Shown piece after piece: positions 17,362 to 25,408 of a DNA stretch of 64,000 bases. The DNA lies in contig JACKAH010000001.1 in the NCBI GenBank assembly GCA_020635175.1, forward strand, positions 124,001 to 188,000. Direction: 5' to 3'. The notes below the pieces were generated by a model. That model was given only the letters and a program-made list of their open reading frames with translations. It was not told the origin of the DNA and did not search any database. This stretch comes from Deltaproteobacteria bacterium. Lineage in GTDB: Bacteria; Bdellovibrionota_C; UBA2361; J135. Every line of letters begins with the position of its first letter. Positions within the stretch are counted from its first letter, which is position 1. The position numbers were made by a program, and so were the translations under genes.

Positions 17362-17872
17362 GATTTATAAATTCCTGTTTATTATTCTTGTAGCTAGCAA
17401 TGCTCAGGCAATTATGTATTCTGAAGAGCTTCAATTAAAGTCTGCTCCAGCTAAACAATGGGTTACGATTTATCAAAATGGAGAAGCATACTCCGTCGAT
17501 GCTGAGGCAGAGCTAGTAAAGGATTCTCAGTATAGGATAAAAGCTAATCTTCAAAATTATCCAGGTGAAATTATGGTTGCAAGTATAGTAGAGCTTGCAA
17601 ACGGAGAGCTCTATTCAAGTCCGCTACATAATCCATATGAGAATGAATTAGAGAAGGAGTCAGATTCATTGGCGAGAAAGAAGATTCCAGAGATTAAGCA
17701 GCAGATAGCTGAGGCAAATTATGAGCTGGATAGGCTACATGGGGAGATGCATATCGCTAATCTAAAGCTTAGAGAGAAGTATGGTCTAGATGAGGTAGAC
17801 CTAATTTACGAGAAAATTCGATATCTTGAAGCTCAGATTCAGGCGATGCAGGACGCTCAGAGCAGCAATTAA
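17351..17872 (+). CDS. Exported coiled-coil protein, unknown function (second of a pair)
   Basis: A 173-residue protein with a signal peptide (FLFIILVASNAQA), a beta-rich middle (about 20-95) and a C-terminal coiled coil (about 100-170, ending IRYLEAQIQAMQDAQSSN). It overlaps the preceding gene by 11 bases. The shared order signal peptide, beta domain, coiled coil suggests an ancient duplication or functional pairing with the 217-residue protein. No known domain can be named. Confidence 0.65.
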   Translation: MKNKIYKFLFIILVASNAQAIMYSEELQLKSAPAKQWVTIYQNGEAYSVDAEAELVKDSQYRIKANLQNYPGEIMVASIVELANGELYSSPLHNPYENELEKESDSLARKKIPEIKQQIAEANYELDRLHGEMHIANLKLREKYGLDEVDLIYEKIRYLEAQIQAMQDAQSSN

Positions 17873-17914
17873 ATGCTTAGAACTCTACGAAAAACAACTA
17901 GAAAATAATTGCAG

Positions 17915-17942
17915 TAAAGAAAATTCCTAAGAAAGTCGATTA
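17915..17942 (+). promoter_or_regulatory. Weak sigma-28-like motif upstream of the Flp-like pilin
   Basis: TAAA, 16 nt, GTCGATTA. The -10 matches GCCGATAA at 6 of 8 and the spacing is one base longer than consensus. It lies 80 bases before the pilin ATG. Much weaker than the two promoters at 12318 and 15278. Confidence 0.25.
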
Positions 17943-18022
17943 TCCTTGTAGGGATACGTCTGTGTGATTCCATTTTGATTTCAAACGGTTAAGTAAGGAT
18001 ACGCCTGGGGAGGTTATCAACG

Positions 18023-18187
18023 ATGAAAAATGTAAAGAGAAACAGTGAGAAAGGTTCTATTGAACTTATCGTTCTTGGACTTTTGGCTGCTTTGATTGTG
18101 GTGCTTTGTATACCGATGCTAAAGAGTGTTGGTACTGTCACTAAAGAGAAGCTAAGCGTTCTAGCTGATAGTATGTCAAACGCTTAA
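18023..18187 (+). CDS. Small Flp/TadE-like pilin candidate
   Basis: A 54-residue protein starting MKNVKRNSEKGSIELIVLG. A basic N-terminus, then Gly11 and a Glu three residues later, then a 20-residue hydrophobic helix (LIVLGLLAALIVVLCI) and a short polar tail. This is the size and layout of Flp pilins, which are cut after Gly and carry Glu near the start of the helix (usually +5; here +3, so the match is imperfect). A strong GGGGAGG lies about 10 bases before the ATG. Its position directly before cpaB is where the Flp pilin normally sits. Confidence 0.7.
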   Translation: MKNVKRNSEKGSIELIVLGLLAALIVVLCIPMLKSVGTVTKEKLSVLADSMSNA

Positions 18188-18259
18188 AAATTTGATGCTG
18201 TGCTATTCAAAGTATAAAGATCACTTTGCTTTGAATCAATTATCAATAGGTTTTGACAG

Positions 18260-19168
18260 GTGAGAGTACACCCAAGTTTTGTAGCACCCAAGAGAAAACG
18301 GTGGCAGTTCCCTGCTGCTTTTGGATTGTTGCTATTTTTACTAATCATGAACTTTGTGCGTGGACCTCGCGTACAGGTTCAAGCTACTCAGCCTGTTGAA
18401 CCTAAAGTTAAAATGCAGGAGGTCTTGGTCGTAACGAAAGCTCTTCAGGCTGGAGAGCCGATAGAGCAAAGCTCAGTTGCTCTTGAAAAAAGACCTCTTC
18501 AAACCCTGCCATCAGATGCAATTTCAGTTTTTACAGATCTGCAAGGAAAAGTCGCCGCTGGACCAGTCCCTGTAGGATATCCGTTAGCAAAGGCTTTGAT
18601 TACAGATCCAGTTCCTGTCGTGCCTGTATCTGATAGTGAAAGCATAAAAGAGCTGGATCCTATTGAGATGTTGCTTGAAGAGATTATGGCAGAGACTGTT
18701 GCAGTACCTGTTAATTTTAGAGCTAAGTCTCCACCAAGAGGAACTCGTATCGCTTTGGCGCTTTCAGGTGTACGTGGTGATACGGTTTTAGTTCTCGATG
18801 AATGTTGGATTTCTGAAGGAAGTGGCAATAAGGCTGTTTTAAGAGTGCCCGCAGATAAGGCTCTCTTTCTTCAATCGATTGAAAAACTTGGGCAGTTCTC
18901 TTTTATTGAAATTCCTATTGAGGGCAGTAGCCCATATACAGGTCATGCTCTAGAAGATCTGGATTCAGTCGAGGTTGCTCTTGGGCTTAAGGCTGGTTCA
19001 TCAAAGAAAGCCAAAAGCAATGAGCCTGCAGGACCAAGAACATTTAAAAGTTATGCCTGGATTAATGGAACTCCGCGTCGATATGGCATCGACGAAGAGG
19101 GAAAGATCTTTATTGTTGATGAGCATGGACGTGAAGTAGCAGGACCGGTTTCGAGTACTTTGAGATAG
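18260..19168 (+). CDS. cpaB: Flp pilus assembly protein CpaB
   Basis: A 302-residue protein (GTG start). A basic N-terminus and one membrane helix (FPAAFGLLLFLLIMNFV, about 17-33) precede an SAF-type domain (about 50-110, VLVVTKALQAGEPI, then GYPLAKALI), followed by an RcpC-like region (PVNFRA...RIALALSGVRGDTVLVL). CpaB/RcpC is a periplasmic part of the Tad pilus that works with the secretin. The last 60 residues are an extra basic tail. No secretin (cpaC/rcpA) is found in this window. Confidence 0.85.
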   Translation: MRVHPSFVAPKRKRWQFPAAFGLLLFLLIMNFVRGPRVQVQATQPVEPKVKMQEVLVVTKALQAGEPIEQSSVALEKRPLQTLPSDAISVFTDLQGKVAAGPVPVGYPLAKALITDPVPVVPVSDSESIKELDPIEMLLEEIMAETVAVPVNFRAKSPPRGTRIALALSGVRGDTVLVLDECWISEGSGNKAVLRVPADKALFLQSIEKLGQFSFIEIPIEGSSPYTGHALEDLDSVEVALGLKAGSSKKAKSNEPAGPRTFKSYAWINGTPRRYGIDEEGKIFIVDEHGREVAGPVSSTLR

Positions 19169-19177
19169 TGATGTGGT

Positions 19178-20791
19178 ATGTCAGGAATATTAAAGAACCT
19201 GCACAAAAAAAATCAAGCTGGTGCAGCAGACGCATCACAGCTACTCGTTCGCCCGTCGGCGGCGATTAAGCAACCTACACGTGAGAGTTCACAACCCGAA
19301 ACAGAGATCTCAACAACTGATGAAAATATTGGAGATACTGAAGAGGTTGTAAAACAAACACAACATTTTCAGCCAAGTCGCTTATCGCAAACTACAAAAC
19401 TTCCTGTACGCCGAGTGCGTATGGTCAAGACCGGAGTAATTTCTCAAAACTCAGAGAAGTCGGTTTTAGAAGAGGATATTCCTGCTTGGGTCGGACAAAC
19501 GTCACAAACAACTCCACAGCTTGATATCCTAGTTCCAGCAGGTAGACGAACCCTAAATGATCTAATTACTGAAGATACTACGAGAGAAGAGCTGCCTATC
19601 TTAATTGAAAAGGCCATTCATATAGCTTCTCAAAAGATGGCTGTTTCAACACGTTTTTCACAGAGAGATATTGATGCAGCTATTAAGGATCTGCATGGTT
19701 TAATTCTAGGAAAGGGTCCGTTGCAGCCACTATATGATGACCCTGCAGTCACAGATATCTACCTTGATAGTCATAAGAGTATTAAGTGTATCAGACGCGG
19801 AAAGGCTCTTGAGACTCCATTTCGATTTCGAAGTACTGAGGAGTACGAAGCTTATATTGGCTCGATGCTTCAGTCTGTCGAGAGAGTTTTAAATCTAAGC
19901 TCACCTATTGTTGATTGCGTCTTAAAGGATGGATATCGAAGTCGTGTAAATGCAGTACATTCTTCTTTGCTTGATAGGGGAGAGTCTTCGCTTGTGATTC
20001 GTATCCCACGTTTACAGCACATTACATTTTTTGATCTAATTAAGACTAATACCTTACCACCACAAGTTGCTGCTTGGTTAGCAGAGCTCGTAAGTATGGG
20101 AGAAGCGAACATCCTAGTCCTCGGAGCCACAGGCTCTGGTAAGACCGTATTTACGACAGCATTACTAAGTGCTGTTGGCTCAGATGAGCGTATCTGTACG
20201 ATTGAAGACGTCCCAGAGATCTTTGTTCCTACTGCACATATTGAAAAGTTAGTGGCTAGGCCCGAAAACTCTCAAGGGAAAGGTAAAGTTGAGATGCACT
20301 CTTTGCTAAGAGCTGCATTAAGACGTGCGCCACATCGAATTGTTGTTGGTGAGATTAGGGATAGAGAGGGGCCATTGTTTTTGAAAGCTCTTGAAACTGG
20401 TCACCTAGGATCTGTTGCAACTATCCACGCACACAATGCTAAGGATTCATTATGGAGATTGCTTGATGTGGTTGCTGCATACGAAGAAGCACCACAGGAA
20501 AGTATTCAACGCCGAATTTCTAGATCCGTTAACATTTTAATCGCAATGGAAAAGGTTAACGGTAAGCCATGTATGGTAGATATCTCAGAGGTGCGTACCC
20601 CTGTTGGCGGTGAATTTATTGTAAACCAGATTCTAAGATTTGAAGATGAAGATGCTGATGGTAAGCGACGTTGGCGTTTGGTGAATCGACATTCAGAATG
20701 GTTGGATAAGATTTTAGAACGAGGCGTGGATATTCCGATTGGCGGAACTGTTCTTCCACCTAATCCAATAAAAGAAAAAGAAACGGAGTAG
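19178..20791 (+). CDS. cpaF: Tad pilus ATPase CpaF/TadA
   Basis: A 537-residue secretion ATPase of the CpaF/TadA/VirB11 type. A long, polar, probably disordered N-terminus (about 1-130) is followed by the all-alpha/beta N-domain. Walker A GATGSGKTVFTT lies near 315, with CTIEDVPEIF, Walker B RIVVGEIRD and SVATIHAHNAKDSL downstream. It powers Flp pilin assembly through TadB/TadC. The gene is 9 bases after cpaB and 4 before tadB, one operon. Confidence 0.93.
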   Translation: MSGILKNLHKKNQAGAADASQLLVRPSAAIKQPTRESSQPETEISTTDENIGDTEEVVKQTQHFQPSRLSQTTKLPVRRVRMVKTGVISQNSEKSVLEEDIPAWVGQTSQTTPQLDILVPAGRRTLNDLITEDTTREELPILIEKAIHIASQKMAVSTRFSQRDIDAAIKDLHGLILGKGPLQPLYDDPAVTDIYLDSHKSIKCIRRGKALETPFRFRSTEEYEAYIGSMLQSVERVLNLSSPIVDCVLKDGYRSRVNAVHSSLLDRGESSLVIRIPRLQHITFFDLIKTNTLPPQVAAWLAELVSMGEANILVLGATGSGKTVFTTALLSAVGSDERICTIEDVPEIFVPTAHIEKLVARPENSQGKGKVEMHSLLRAALRRAPHRIVVGEIRDREGPLFLKALETGHLGSVATIHAHNAKDSLWRLLDVVAAYEEAPQESIQRRISRSVNILIAMEKVNGKPCMVDISEVRTPVGGEFIVNQILRFEDEDADGKRRWRLVNRHSEWLDKILERGVDIPIGGTVLPPNPIKEKETE

Positions 20792-20795
20792 CTAG

Positions 20796-21644
20796 ATGGA
20801 TGAGGCTAAGCGACTCCATGCTCTTAGGAACTCTAGCTATGATGAGAAGCTTGTCTTAAAGCCTTCTAAGTTTAGCTTTAAGCGAGACAGGGGATCGATT
20901 ACGCCTGGGAGTTATGATGAAAAACTAGCTCAGGCCGGAATAGAATTACCTCAAAATATTTACATAGCAACAGTTGTAACGATATCTCTCTTTGTTGGCT
21001 TTTTAGGTCTGCAATTAGGACTGGTCTTAGGGATTTATAGCTTTGTGCTTGTTACATACTTCTTACTTTTTCCTTATCTTGATGAGAAAGCTGATAAGCG
21101 TAGACGAATGATCCTGCCCCAAATTCCAAGTTACATTGATGGATTGATGGCAGCACTTGGTAGTGGTTCTAGTTTGGAGGCGGCTCTTGCTCATGGTACT
21201 CAGGCAGTGCCAGACGGTTTGCTTAGACAAGAGTTAGAAACAGCATGTAATTCACTTAAGTCAGGGATGACAATTGAAGAGGCCTTTGAAGGGGTGAGGG
21301 TCAGTATTCAGGGTCGAGAAGTAATCTCTCTGATTGCTGCACTTAGTTTGTTTTCAAATATGGGTGGAAGGATGCTTGAGCCATTTCAGCGTTTGGCACA
21401 AAAAATTCGTGAGCAGCAACACGCTGTAGAAAAAGCTACACGTGATCTAGTACAGGTTCGTCAGGCATTTATCATATTATCTGGACTCTCAATTCTTGCA
21501 CCACTTTTAATTATGATAATTCAGCCAGATTACTTAGTTGAAGCCTACGAAGATGCCCTAGGTCGAATTGTTTTACAGATTGCAATAATTATGGAGATAA
21601 CAGCACTGTTTGTTTATCGCAAAATTGTCCATATCAAGGTTTAA
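20796..21644 (+). CDS. tadB: Tad pilus inner-membrane platform protein TadB
   Basis: A 282-residue type II secretion F-family protein. Two membrane helices lie at about 55-90, then the cytoplasmic T2SSF domain (LPQIPSYIDGLMAALGSGSSLEAAL, quoted in part as PQIPSYIDGL), then helices near 225-245 and 255-275. It couples CpaF to pilus growth. Its stop codon is followed directly by the ATG of tadC. Confidence 0.88.
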   Translation: MDEAKRLHALRNSSYDEKLVLKPSKFSFKRDRGSITPGSYDEKLAQAGIELPQNIYIATVVTISLFVGFLGLQLGLVLGIYSFVLVTYFLLFPYLDEKADKRRRMILPQIPSYIDGLMAALGSGSSLEAALAHGTQAVPDGLLRQELETACNSLKSGMTIEEAFEGVRVSIQGREVISLIAALSLFSNMGGRMLEPFQRLAQKIREQQHAVEKATRDLVQVRQAFIILSGLSILAPLLIMIIQPDYLVEAYEDALGRIVLQIAIIMEITALFVYRKIVHIKV

Positions 21645-22565
21645 ATGGGATTTTTTGATCTTTTTTTGTATATAGCACCGGCGTGCGTATTAGTTTGGAT
21701 CATGTTCCAGTTCTGGGAGCAGCTTCAAGCTAGTAATAAAGAGATCGGTCGTTTTGATCGCGGCGATAGTCTTAGTTCAATTTTTGTAAAAGCAATTCAT
21801 CGTTTAGTAAGTTTTATCGGGGGCAGTCGAAAACTCTCTGATGCAGAAAACGAAGAGAGACAAATTCAACTTGAGATTGAGAGAACCTTAAGAGAGGCAG
21901 GAATTGAGACTGCTTTTGAAAGAGGTGGTTTCTTGTTGTTTAGATCGGCGTGCTATTTAGCTGGTCCATTAATTGGACTTTTCTGTTATGTCCATATGAC
22001 TACATATTATGCAACGGTCTTTACAATTCTTTTTACGGGAGTTGGTTTTGTAACTCCATATTTTTGGCTGAAAGGAAAAGCTAAATCTAGGGACGAGGAG
22101 ATTCAACGTGAGTTGCCGCTTCTAATCGACTTAACAAATTTAGGGGTTAGCGCTGGTTGGGATATATCTATAGCTCTAGAAAGCGCTATAGATTCTCTAG
22201 GTGAGAAGTTCCCTGGTCACCCTTTATTTAGAGAGTTTCGTGGAGCTAGGTTGTTAGCAGCGAGTGGGTACACCTGGGATGAAGCATTAAGACGTGTTGG
22301 AAATAATTTAGAGAACGATGCCGTTAGGCGATGCACTTTAGCTCTCTCTCAAGCTTTACGCCAAGGAGGAGATCGAAGCTCGCAACTGGATGGTATTGCG
22401 CAGGACGCTCAAAGAAACTACTACGCTGAGCTTGATAAACGCTTAGCAGCGCTCCCTGTTAGAGCAATTTTAGTGACGATGGTTCTAATGCTCTCCTATA
22501 TGATGATAGTCCTTTCCCCGGCTGTTGTTTCAGTAAAGAATACATTTAGTGGTTTTACTCTTTAG
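21645..22565 (+). CDS. tadC: Tad pilus inner-membrane platform protein TadC
   Basis: A 306-residue partner of TadB. An N-terminal helix (about 5-22), helices near 105-150, the T2SSF domain with LPLLIDLTNLGVSAGWDISIAL and ALRQGGDRSSQLDGIA, and a final helix near 275-300. TadB and TadC together form the platform for the Flp pilus motor. Immediately contiguous with tadB. Confidence 0.88.
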   Translation: MGFFDLFLYIAPACVLVWIMFQFWEQLQASNKEIGRFDRGDSLSSIFVKAIHRLVSFIGGSRKLSDAENEERQIQLEIERTLREAGIETAFERGGFLLFRSACYLAGPLIGLFCYVHMTTYYATVFTILFTGVGFVTPYFWLKGKAKSRDEEIQRELPLLIDLTNLGVSAGWDISIALESAIDSLGEKFPGHPLFREFRGARLLAASGYTWDEALRRVGNNLENDAVRRCTLALSQALRQGGDRSSQLDGIAQDAQRNYYAELDKRLAALPVRAILVTMVLMLSYMMIVLSPAVVSVKNTFSGFTL

Positions 22566-22588
22566 TAAAAAGATTTAGAATAATTAGT

Positions 22589-22807
22589 ATGAATGAAGCT
22601 GGAAATTCATTAATTGAGATAGCATTTGTTTTCATCTTTGTCGTAATCGTAATCCTAGGAGTATCGTCTTCTTTTGTAAGTGGCTCAGGTAGCTTGTTGG
22701 AGAGTGATTCTGGGCTATTAGAGACGCCTCAAATCTTGGATGACAGCAACCAGGCTTCTCCTGTAGATTTAGGTAGTCAACAGTCATCTCCGTTTCAAAG
22801 TCCGTGA
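22589..22807 (+). CDS. Small prepilin-like protein of the Tad locus
   Basis: A 72-residue protein. MNEAGNSLIE has the type IV prepilin pattern: Gly5, then Glu at +5, then a hydrophobic helix (IAFVFIFVVIVILGV). The remaining 40 residues are polar and Ser/Gln/Asp-rich, ending in SSPFQSP. This fits a TadE-like minor pseudopilin or the major Flp pilin; which of this and the 18023 gene is the major subunit cannot be decided. Its TGA is followed immediately by the ATG of the next gene. Confidence 0.7.
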   Translation: MNEAGNSLIEIAFVFIFVVIVILGVSSSFVSGSGSLLESDSGLLETPQILDDSNQASPVDLGSQQSSPFQSP

Positions 22808-23707
22808 ATGAATATTCTTAGTAGCGCACATCGCAAATTTATTGATAGCTCTGCAGGTATCGCGGATCTAGCTGTTGCTGCCTTCGGATTGCCGATAGTT
22901 GCACTACTTTTTTTGGTTGCTTTGGATCTACTAAGAGTTCCACTTGCTCATCATGCTATTCAGTCAGGGCTTAGTGCTGGTGCCTTTGATGCGAGGCTTA
23001 TGCCAGGTGCAAGTTCGTATTCGACTTCAGCTGTTGCCGCTGGTTCTCTTCAGACAGTATTCGGAAATGAGTCAGATACTCCAGTTGGCAATAATTTTTG
23101 TTTTCTCGGAATGAAAGACGCTGACATAGGTAGGCTTGGAAACGCTACCGCTACTCAATGCATTCAAGCAACACCATTGCATCAGCATAGTTTCATTCAA
23201 TCAACTTCTAATGGGATGGCTAATGCCTATACGGTCAGAGCTCTTGAGATCGCTAAATATCAGATTATGCATAGTACTGCTAGTTGGTACTTAGATGACT
23301 TTGAAATTGAGTTTGGAGTTTTTACTGCAACCATTGATCCTAAGGATGGAACTGTATTAGGTGGACTTAGTTCAGTTATCTCTGTTGATGGAGGTCCACA
23401 CTCTGATGAATTGAATGATTATGCCCGAAATTTATTTTCTTCCTTTAACTCTTCAAATCGACCTTTTGCTTGGTTAGTTGAGCCGTGTGCTGTCGATTTC
23501 CCGAATATTCCAGACGCATGTAAACCTTACTACATTCCAGCTTTTTGGTTGATAGGGAGAGCAACCGCTAAAATTAAACCTTTTATTAGTGATTTTAATC
23601 TAGCTTCAGATGATGGGAAAATAATGGTAGACTCTTATGTTGTAAGATCGTTAAGTAGGCCTGCAGGCATTGATAATTTTGGACTAATTGCAGCCTCACA
23701 TGGTTAG
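22808..23707 (+). CDS. TadE/TadG-like pseudopilin
   Basis: A 299-residue protein. A short polar N-terminus (SSAGIADL), one hydrophobic helix (AVAAFGLPIVALLFLVALDLL, about 23-43) and a long extracytoplasmic domain with Cys pairs (FCFLG, QCIQ, PCAVDF, DACKPYY). TadE-like proteins of this layout are minor pilins or assembly factors of the Tad pilus. The identification rests on layout and position more than on strong sequence identity. Confidence 0.65.
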   Translation: MNILSSAHRKFIDSSAGIADLAVAAFGLPIVALLFLVALDLLRVPLAHHAIQSGLSAGAFDARLMPGASSYSTSAVAAGSLQTVFGNESDTPVGNNFCFLGMKDADIGRLGNATATQCIQATPLHQHSFIQSTSNGMANAYTVRALEIAKYQIMHSTASWYLDDFEIEFGVFTATIDPKDGTVLGGLSSVISVDGGPHSDELNDYARNLFSSFNSSNRPFAWLVEPCAVDFPNIPDACKPYYIPAFWLIGRATAKIKPFISDFNLASDDGKIMVDSYVVRSLSRPAGIDNFGLIAASHG

Positions 23708-23715
23708 ATATTGTT

Positions 23716-24102
23716 ATGGCTAAAGTATTAATAGTAGAGGATTCTGAATCGCAAGCAGCGATAATCTCATCTATTGTCGAATCTGCTGGACATGAGGCCA
23801 TTCTGTGTCCTGACCTTAAGAGGGGAATCTCTCAGACTGTGATGTCGGTTGAGCCGGATATAGTTTTACTTGATCTAGTTTTGCTTGATGAAGATGGCAA
23901 GCCTCTCCAAGATGGTTTTCAGATGTGTCGAGAGATTAAGAGAGTTTCTAATAATCAGATCGGTGTGATCGTTGTCAGCGCAAAGGGTGATGAAGAATCA
24001 GCGCAGTGGGCAATTATGCAGGGAGCTGATGCCTTTTTGCAGAAGCCTTTCGTGGTCGAAGAGCTAATTGAAGTTATGAATGAGGTCTTACAAGTAAAAT
24101 AG
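23716..24102 (+). CDS. Single-domain response regulator
   Basis: A 128-residue receiver domain with no output domain. Acidic pocket Glu8-Asp9, phosphoacceptor Asp53 (VLLDLVLLDEDG), Ser88 and Lys110 (LQKPF) are all present. An extended DEDGKPLQDG insertion after the phosphoacceptor is slightly longer than in CheY. It lies between the TadG-like gene and cpaE, so it probably controls pilus assembly or localisation by protein contact. No histidine kinase is adjacent. Confidence 0.85.
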   Translation: MAKVLIVEDSESQAAIISSIVESAGHEAILCPDLKRGISQTVMSVEPDIVLLDLVLLDEDGKPLQDGFQMCREIKRVSNNQIGVIVVSAKGDEESAQWAIMQGADAFLQKPFVVEELIEVMNEVLQVK

Positions 24103-24109
24103 AATTTAT

Positions 24110-25357
24110 ATGAAGATTGGAATTGTAGATATTAGACCTGAATCAAGAGCTGCCTTAGTAGGTCGTGTGCAGCTTGCCGCAAAAGAAGCATCGATTCGTG
24201 ACTTTGCAATTGTTGAATTAGATTTAGCCCAGATTAACTCGTGGAGAGAGTATGAACTGCAGGCGGTTTATATTGGTCCAGGAACTTACTCTAAGCTTGC
24301 AGAGATAGTAGATGAGATACGAGTAATTTTTCCTAACATTCCACTAGCATTAGTTCTTGAGAATGAGATCTATGCAAACAAAGGCGTTTCTCTTAGGAAG
24401 CGTTTTAATGTAGAGGTCATGCCTCTTGGGGACCTAGCTCATATTGCTGGATTTTTGATTGATTGCGAAGAATTCGCTCATGATACCTCTGCGATAGGTT
24501 CAGGAATTGTTTTAAGTGTCGCGCAACTCAAAGGTGGCGTTGGTGCTACTACTTTAACTGCAGCGTTAGCTAGCTGCTGGGCTCATTGTGGTTTAAGTGT
24601 TGCGATTATTGATTTAGATGATGTTAATCCCCAGATTACAAATTGGGCAAAAGTTAAGTTTCATCGTCGTGAAGTTACCTCTGAGTTTTTGAGAAATGGA
24701 AATGTTCCACCTGAGCGAGTGAATGAATTATTGGCGCCAGTTGATGGTTTTGATGGCAAACTGGTCGTTGTCGGTCAGCCAGCAAGATATAACGAGGGAT
24801 TTCATTTTAAAGCTGATGTAATTGAGGGTGCTCCAAGCTCTGTAGAATTTACTTCAAGTTTAATTGATTGTTTGAGTTCCGAATTCGATTTGGTGATAAT
24901 TGATTTAGGTCGGTCTTGGGGTGTTTCGACCTTTACCTCGTTAATGATGTCTCGTGAAGTTTTGCTCGTAACTGACGATGATGGAATGTCGGTTAGGCAA
25001 ACTTTAGATAATCTTGAGAGATTGAAATCTGAATCTGGAGATTCTGGCGAGTTTGATTTTACTAAGTGGAATATCGTGCTTAACGCATATTCTGGAAGAT
25101 TAATTACACCTGAGGTATTGGCTTCGGAAGTTAATCAGATGGATCTCTTGCCGCAGGAAGCAAGTCTATTCACAATCCCTTTTTCTGAGAAGGGAAGGCA
25201 GTGGGGCGCTCCTGGTCAGACACTATTTGAATTAGGTGAGGATTATGCCAGAGAGAGCCTATTGAAACTTGCTTCAGCAATCTATCCAATCGGATACACA
25301 CAACAACAGGGAGTGTTGCAGAAAGTAGTTGGAAAGATTAAGTCAATTGTGCAATAA
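24110..25357 (+). CDS. cpaE: Tad pilus localisation ATPase CpaE/TadZ
   Basis: A 415-residue protein with an N-terminal receiver-like domain lacking the full acidic site (about 1-125) and a C-terminal MinD/ParA ATPase. The deviant Walker A is QLKGGVGATTLT near 140, followed by AIIDLDD and LVIIDLGRSWG. TadZ/CpaE places the Tad machine at the pole. The gene is 7 bases after the receiver gene and is the last of the Tad run. Confidence 0.85.
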   Translation: MKIGIVDIRPESRAALVGRVQLAAKEASIRDFAIVELDLAQINSWREYELQAVYIGPGTYSKLAEIVDEIRVIFPNIPLALVLENEIYANKGVSLRKRFNVEVMPLGDLAHIAGFLIDCEEFAHDTSAIGSGIVLSVAQLKGGVGATTLTAALASCWAHCGLSVAIIDLDDVNPQITNWAKVKFHRREVTSEFLRNGNVPPERVNELLAPVDGFDGKLVVVGQPARYNEGFHFKADVIEGAPSSVEFTSSLIDCLSSEFDLVIIDLGRSWGVSTFTSLMMSREVLLVTDDDGMSVRQTLDNLERLKSESGDSGEFDFTKWNIVLNAYSGRLITPEVLASEVNQMDLLPQEASLFTIPFSEKGRQWGAPGQTLFELGEDYARESLLKLASAIYPIGYTQQQGVLQKVVGKIKSIVQ

Positions 25358-25408
25358 ATCCTTTTAAATTAGATTAGCACAGATTATCTCAATCTATAGT
25401 TAGAAGTT

